This document shows positions 11,687 to 64,000 of a stretch of 64,000 bases of DNA, one piece after another. Both the position numbers and the translations under genes were made by a program. The notes beneath the pieces were generated by a model. The model saw nothing but the letters and a program-made list of their open reading frames with translations. It searched no databases and was not told the DNA's origin. How positions within the stretch are numbered: position 1 is the first letter of the stretch; every line of letters begins with the position of its first letter. This DNA comes from Maea johnstoni (lineage: Eukaryota; Annelida; Polychaeta; Spionida; Magelonidae), in contig OZ012686.1 of the NCBI GenBank assembly GCA_963942565.1, positions 13,862,599-13,926,598 of the forward strand, given 5' to 3'.

Positions 11687-12611
11687 TAGAGCTGCACTCA
11701 CGGAGGGAGATCAACTCATGAGCTCACCACCCGTTTGACTCGTGAGCTCATGAGCTCACGGACGTTCTGATTTTCCAAAAATATATTTATTTTCCAGCCC
11801 AGCTATTAAGAAATAGATATTTATTGGCGGACATTTATTAACATTGCCATGTTTATTTAATTTCAAAACGTGCTGACGAGGTAAAAAGGTCAGTTTAACA
11901 CTCAACACCGCTTGAATGTATACATTGGAAATTGTAATGAAGACATGACAGCGATAAGCAGTTACCGTAATTTCGCGTTTATAAGACACACTTTTTTACA
12001 CAAATTTTCACACTCAAAGTGGGGGTGCGTCTTATACACGAAGCTAGGGATCTAGGGTGTTTTACATCGAGTCCCCAGGCCACTCGGGGACCGCCTAATT
12101 ATAATTATAATGCTGCCAGGATTGTGCCCACCGATGTCTGCCACGGCATTAACGAATTGTAATTACCGAACCACTCCCAGTCGGAATGCATTGATTACAA
12201 TCAAAATCACCCCTAGGACAATGGGTATTACGCACAGACAAGAGTGATAAGCACTGATGTCGCATTGATGTCACATTTCACTCATAATGAAGTGCGTTTA
12301 ACTGGCTTTCTAGCTTTAATCAAGAGTAGTTAATTTTGAACAATATATCCGAAAAGGGGGTGCGCACTATACACAAAGCTAAGGTCTATACATCGTTTCA
12401 AAGGCCTGAACAAGGGGTGCGTCTTTTATACGGATGCGTCTTATACACGCAAAATTACGGTATGTATGTTGATGATGTGTGTTATGTGCCCTGTGTTACG
12501 TTTGTGTTCCCAACATCGACGAGCTCCCGATTTGAACATTTTAGCTCGAGCTCGGCGAGTTTGCTCCAGGGCTCGAGCCACTCGAGTTCGTGAGTGGTGA
12601 GTGCAGCTCTA
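11687..12611 (+). mobile_element. hAT-type MITE, TAGAGCTGCACTCAC family, with a nested insertion
   Basis: Ends TAGAGCTGCACTCACGG and GAGTGCAGCTCTA are inverted. The 8-bp direct repeat AAAAATCC flanks it (11679-11686 and 12612-12619). The host element matches 26105-26531 (427 bp) on both sides of a 496-bp insertion at 11965-12460. The interior has palindromes built on GCTCATGAGCTC. Confidence 0.9.
11965..12460 (+). mobile_element. TA-flanked (Tc1/mariner-type) non-autonomous element nested in a hAT MITE
   Basis: Inverted ends CCGTAATTTCGCGTTTATAA and TTATACACGCAAAATTACGG are flanked by TA on both sides. The empty site is seen in the other copy of the host MITE at 26105-26531, where the flanks are contiguous. 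No transposase frame. Related GTGCGTCTTATA motifs appear at both ends. Confidence 0.85.
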
Positions 12612-13070
12612 AAAAATCCTGAAATATCAATCTGGTCTTTAAACTTCCCGCCCCCTACTTAACAGCTTACTTCTGCGCCTCAGTACTTTACTGTCTGCTG
12701 GCTTGAGAAGCCTCCAGAAAAACTTTGCAAGTATGCTCAAATCAGCTCAGTGTATATTTTCTCTTCACTGGTGGCAGTCCCAACATTGAGTTGGGTGTTG
12801 TTGTGCTTCACCGATAAGTGCTATGTACCATGCCATATAAAGGTTATGTCCCAGTTCTTCATATCCTTACCGATTCGATTGAATCGACGTCCGAAACGAC
12901 AAATATTTTGTTGATTATCGAAGCAAAATAAATCAGATACAAATGACAGCAATTTACAACTTACATTCAATTTGGAAGTTATACAAAATCTTAGCTTTAA
13001 ACAGCATTATGAAGGACATTGATTGGTTCACATGTGATGTAAGTCTGGTTTGAATATAAAGTTTTTGTGT

Positions 13071-13373
13071 CAGGGTCTTAGCCAGGATTTAGAAACTGGG
13101 TGCCCAAAATGGGCAATTGTAAAACTTTGGGGCATCCAAATCTTTAAGGGGGACAACAATATACATGTAAACATGTATGTACTTATCAAAATAAGACAAT
13201 GTCATTATACAATATCATGGGAAATATATGGAGATGAAAAAAATCAATTATATGCTCAAAAGATTAACATTCTAAGATTTTCCTCTCCTAAAGATTTGGG
13301 TGTCCTGAAGGGTGCTTTTTAGGGGTTTGGGTGTCCAAAAAGACACCCAGATGCCCTGCTGGCTTAGACCATG
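13071..13373 (+). mobile_element. hAT-type MITE (TCTTAGCC family), complete
   Basis: Ends CAGGGTCTTAGCCAGGATTT and GGCTTAGACCATG, with 8-bp target duplication TTTTGTGT at 13063-13070 and 13374-13381. It stops 37 bases before the first BRF1 coding exon, so the polypyrimidine tract follows directly on the transposon. Confidence 0.9.
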
Positions 13374-13461
13374 TTTTGTGTCTAATCTTTTGCTATTTCT
13401 TTTTTTTCAGGTGTGTTTTCTCCCATTTTGGGTGATATCCACCTACCTAGTGCCGGTCATC

Positions 13462-62783
<49,322 letters not shown>

Positions 62784-62884
62784 CCCTCAGCACTGGAGCC
62801 AGCCGCGTGTGTAGAACACTCACTACTTACTCACTACTACTTAACTCAGGAGAAAACAAAGAACACAGTACAGTCTCATCCCGC

Positions 62885-63720
62885 ATCCATCATGATCATC
62901 ATAGCCACAAATATTGATAACTTTCAACATCACCCTTGTGTGTGAACTTTTTCTCATACCGGCGACAATCATGAACAGAACACGGTTGCACACCATAGTG
63001 TAGTCCATTATGATCATCATAGCCATGAAGATTGACAACTTTCAACATCACCCATGTGTGAGAACTAATACTCATAGAAATGTTCAAGGATTCACATACC
63101 AACGACTAAAATGTGATCAGAACATGGTCACACACCACGGGGCAGTCCACTATGATAGCTGTACCCAAAAACATCAACACAGACAATTTTCAATGGTGTG
63201 GTCCATCATGATCTTCATAGCCATCGGCCTCAACCACTTTCAACATTGACCAGGTGTGTGTACTCAAGGAGGTTGTTGAGAATTTACCTAGAGGCAACTA
63301 GAGGTAATTATAGTGATGAGAACACAGTCTCAGACCATGTCACTGTCTATCATGATCTTCATAGCCATCCGCATCTACCATATTCAACGTTATCAAGGTG
63401 TGTGTACTCAAGGAGGTTGTTGAGAATTTACCAAGAGGCAACTATCGTGATCACAACACAGTCTCACATCATGGCGTAGTCCATCATGATCATCATGCCC
63501 ATGATCATCAACATTGACAGCTTTCAACATCACCTATTTGTGTGAACTTATACTCATGTTAGTCGTTGGGAATTCACCTACCGGCAATCATCATGATTAC
63601 ATCACAGTCTTACCCTATGGAGCGGTCCATCATGATCTAAATAGCCTTAAAACATCAACAACTACAACGACATGCAGCAGCACATGTGATTTGTACCCCA
63701 AGAAGTTGTTGACAATACAA
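62885..63720. repeat. Degenerate 115-150 bp tandem repeat in the BRF1 3' UTR region
   Basis: Blocks GTCCATCATGATCATCATAG, ACTTTCAACATCACC, TGTGTG.ACT and GAACACAGTCTCA recur about seven times starting 100 bases after the BRF1 stop. No AATAAA was seen downstream, so the transcript end is not placed. Confidence 0.8.
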
Positions 63721-64000
63721 TTTTACCTCTATCATGAAAACAATTTCTAAGCAGACTCTTGTAACATTTATGAAAGTGACTTCATTACCTCCATCCCGAG
63801 CACTACTTTCACTGAGGCCAACAATGGTGAAGAATAACTCGTTGAAGTGGTTGAGAATTCATCAACTGAAGTCTGTCATGATCTTAATTGTCTTTTCACA
63901 AACGTAATATGAATGACCATTGAGTTAAAGTGCAAGTAAATGCTGCCAACTACCATCATCACAAACTCCAAAGATAAATATCACCAAGGACTGCTAGTGA

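Overview
The window is animal nuclear DNA: intron-rich, AT-rich and full of short DNA transposons, simple repeats and local tandem arrays. I place it in an invertebrate metazoan, possibly an invertebrate deuterostome such as amphioxus, sea urchin or acorn worm. That placement is a guess from the protein sequences and the genome style; nothing in the window fixes the species.

Three host genes can be read. (1) A kelch-like BTB-BACK-Kelch gene on the minus strand (coding 5692-5512 and 4083-2435, 609 residues), a probable Cullin-3 substrate adaptor. (2) BRF1, the TFIIIB subunit of RNA polymerase III, on the plus strand. I resolve 15 coding exons from 13462 to 62783 that join in phase to a 694-residue protein with a zinc ribbon, two cyclin folds, a TBP-binding homology block and an acidic tail. 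(3) A BTBD6/BTBD3-type gene (BTB-BACK-PHR) on the minus strand, lying wholly inside the 32.3 kb fourth intron of BRF1. Its two conserved exons are 29561-29166 and 28126-27094, and a probable first coding exon sits 21 kb upstream at 50633-50485. From memory, BTBD6 also lies within the BRF1 locus in antisense orientation in human, so this nesting looks ancient.

Layout: 1-2400 repeats; 2.4-5.7 kb kelch-like gene; 5.7-13.4 kb intergenic, with MITEs and a likely promoter near 9.2-9.55 kb; 13.4-22.1 kb BRF1 exons 1-4, with a 4.9 kb composite element in intron 3; 22.1-54.4 kb the giant intron with the nested BTBD gene, a 2 kb minisatellite and about a dozen unrelated tandem arrays; 54.4-62.8 kb BRF1 exons 5-15; 62.8-64 kb the probable 3' UTR, made of degenerate tandem repeats.

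Mobile DNA is mostly non-autonomous. Several hAT-type MITE families can be delimited to the base by 8-bp target duplications, together with a TTAA-flanked piggyBac-like family and a TA-flanked element nested inside a hAT MITE. There is one decayed non-LTR endonuclease fragment. I saw no LTR element, virus-like element, CRISPR, rRNA or convincing tRNA. Unusual host features are a GC-AG intron in BRF1, a duplicated stop-containing copy of BRF1 exon 7, and a triplicated 3' splice site in the BTBD gene.
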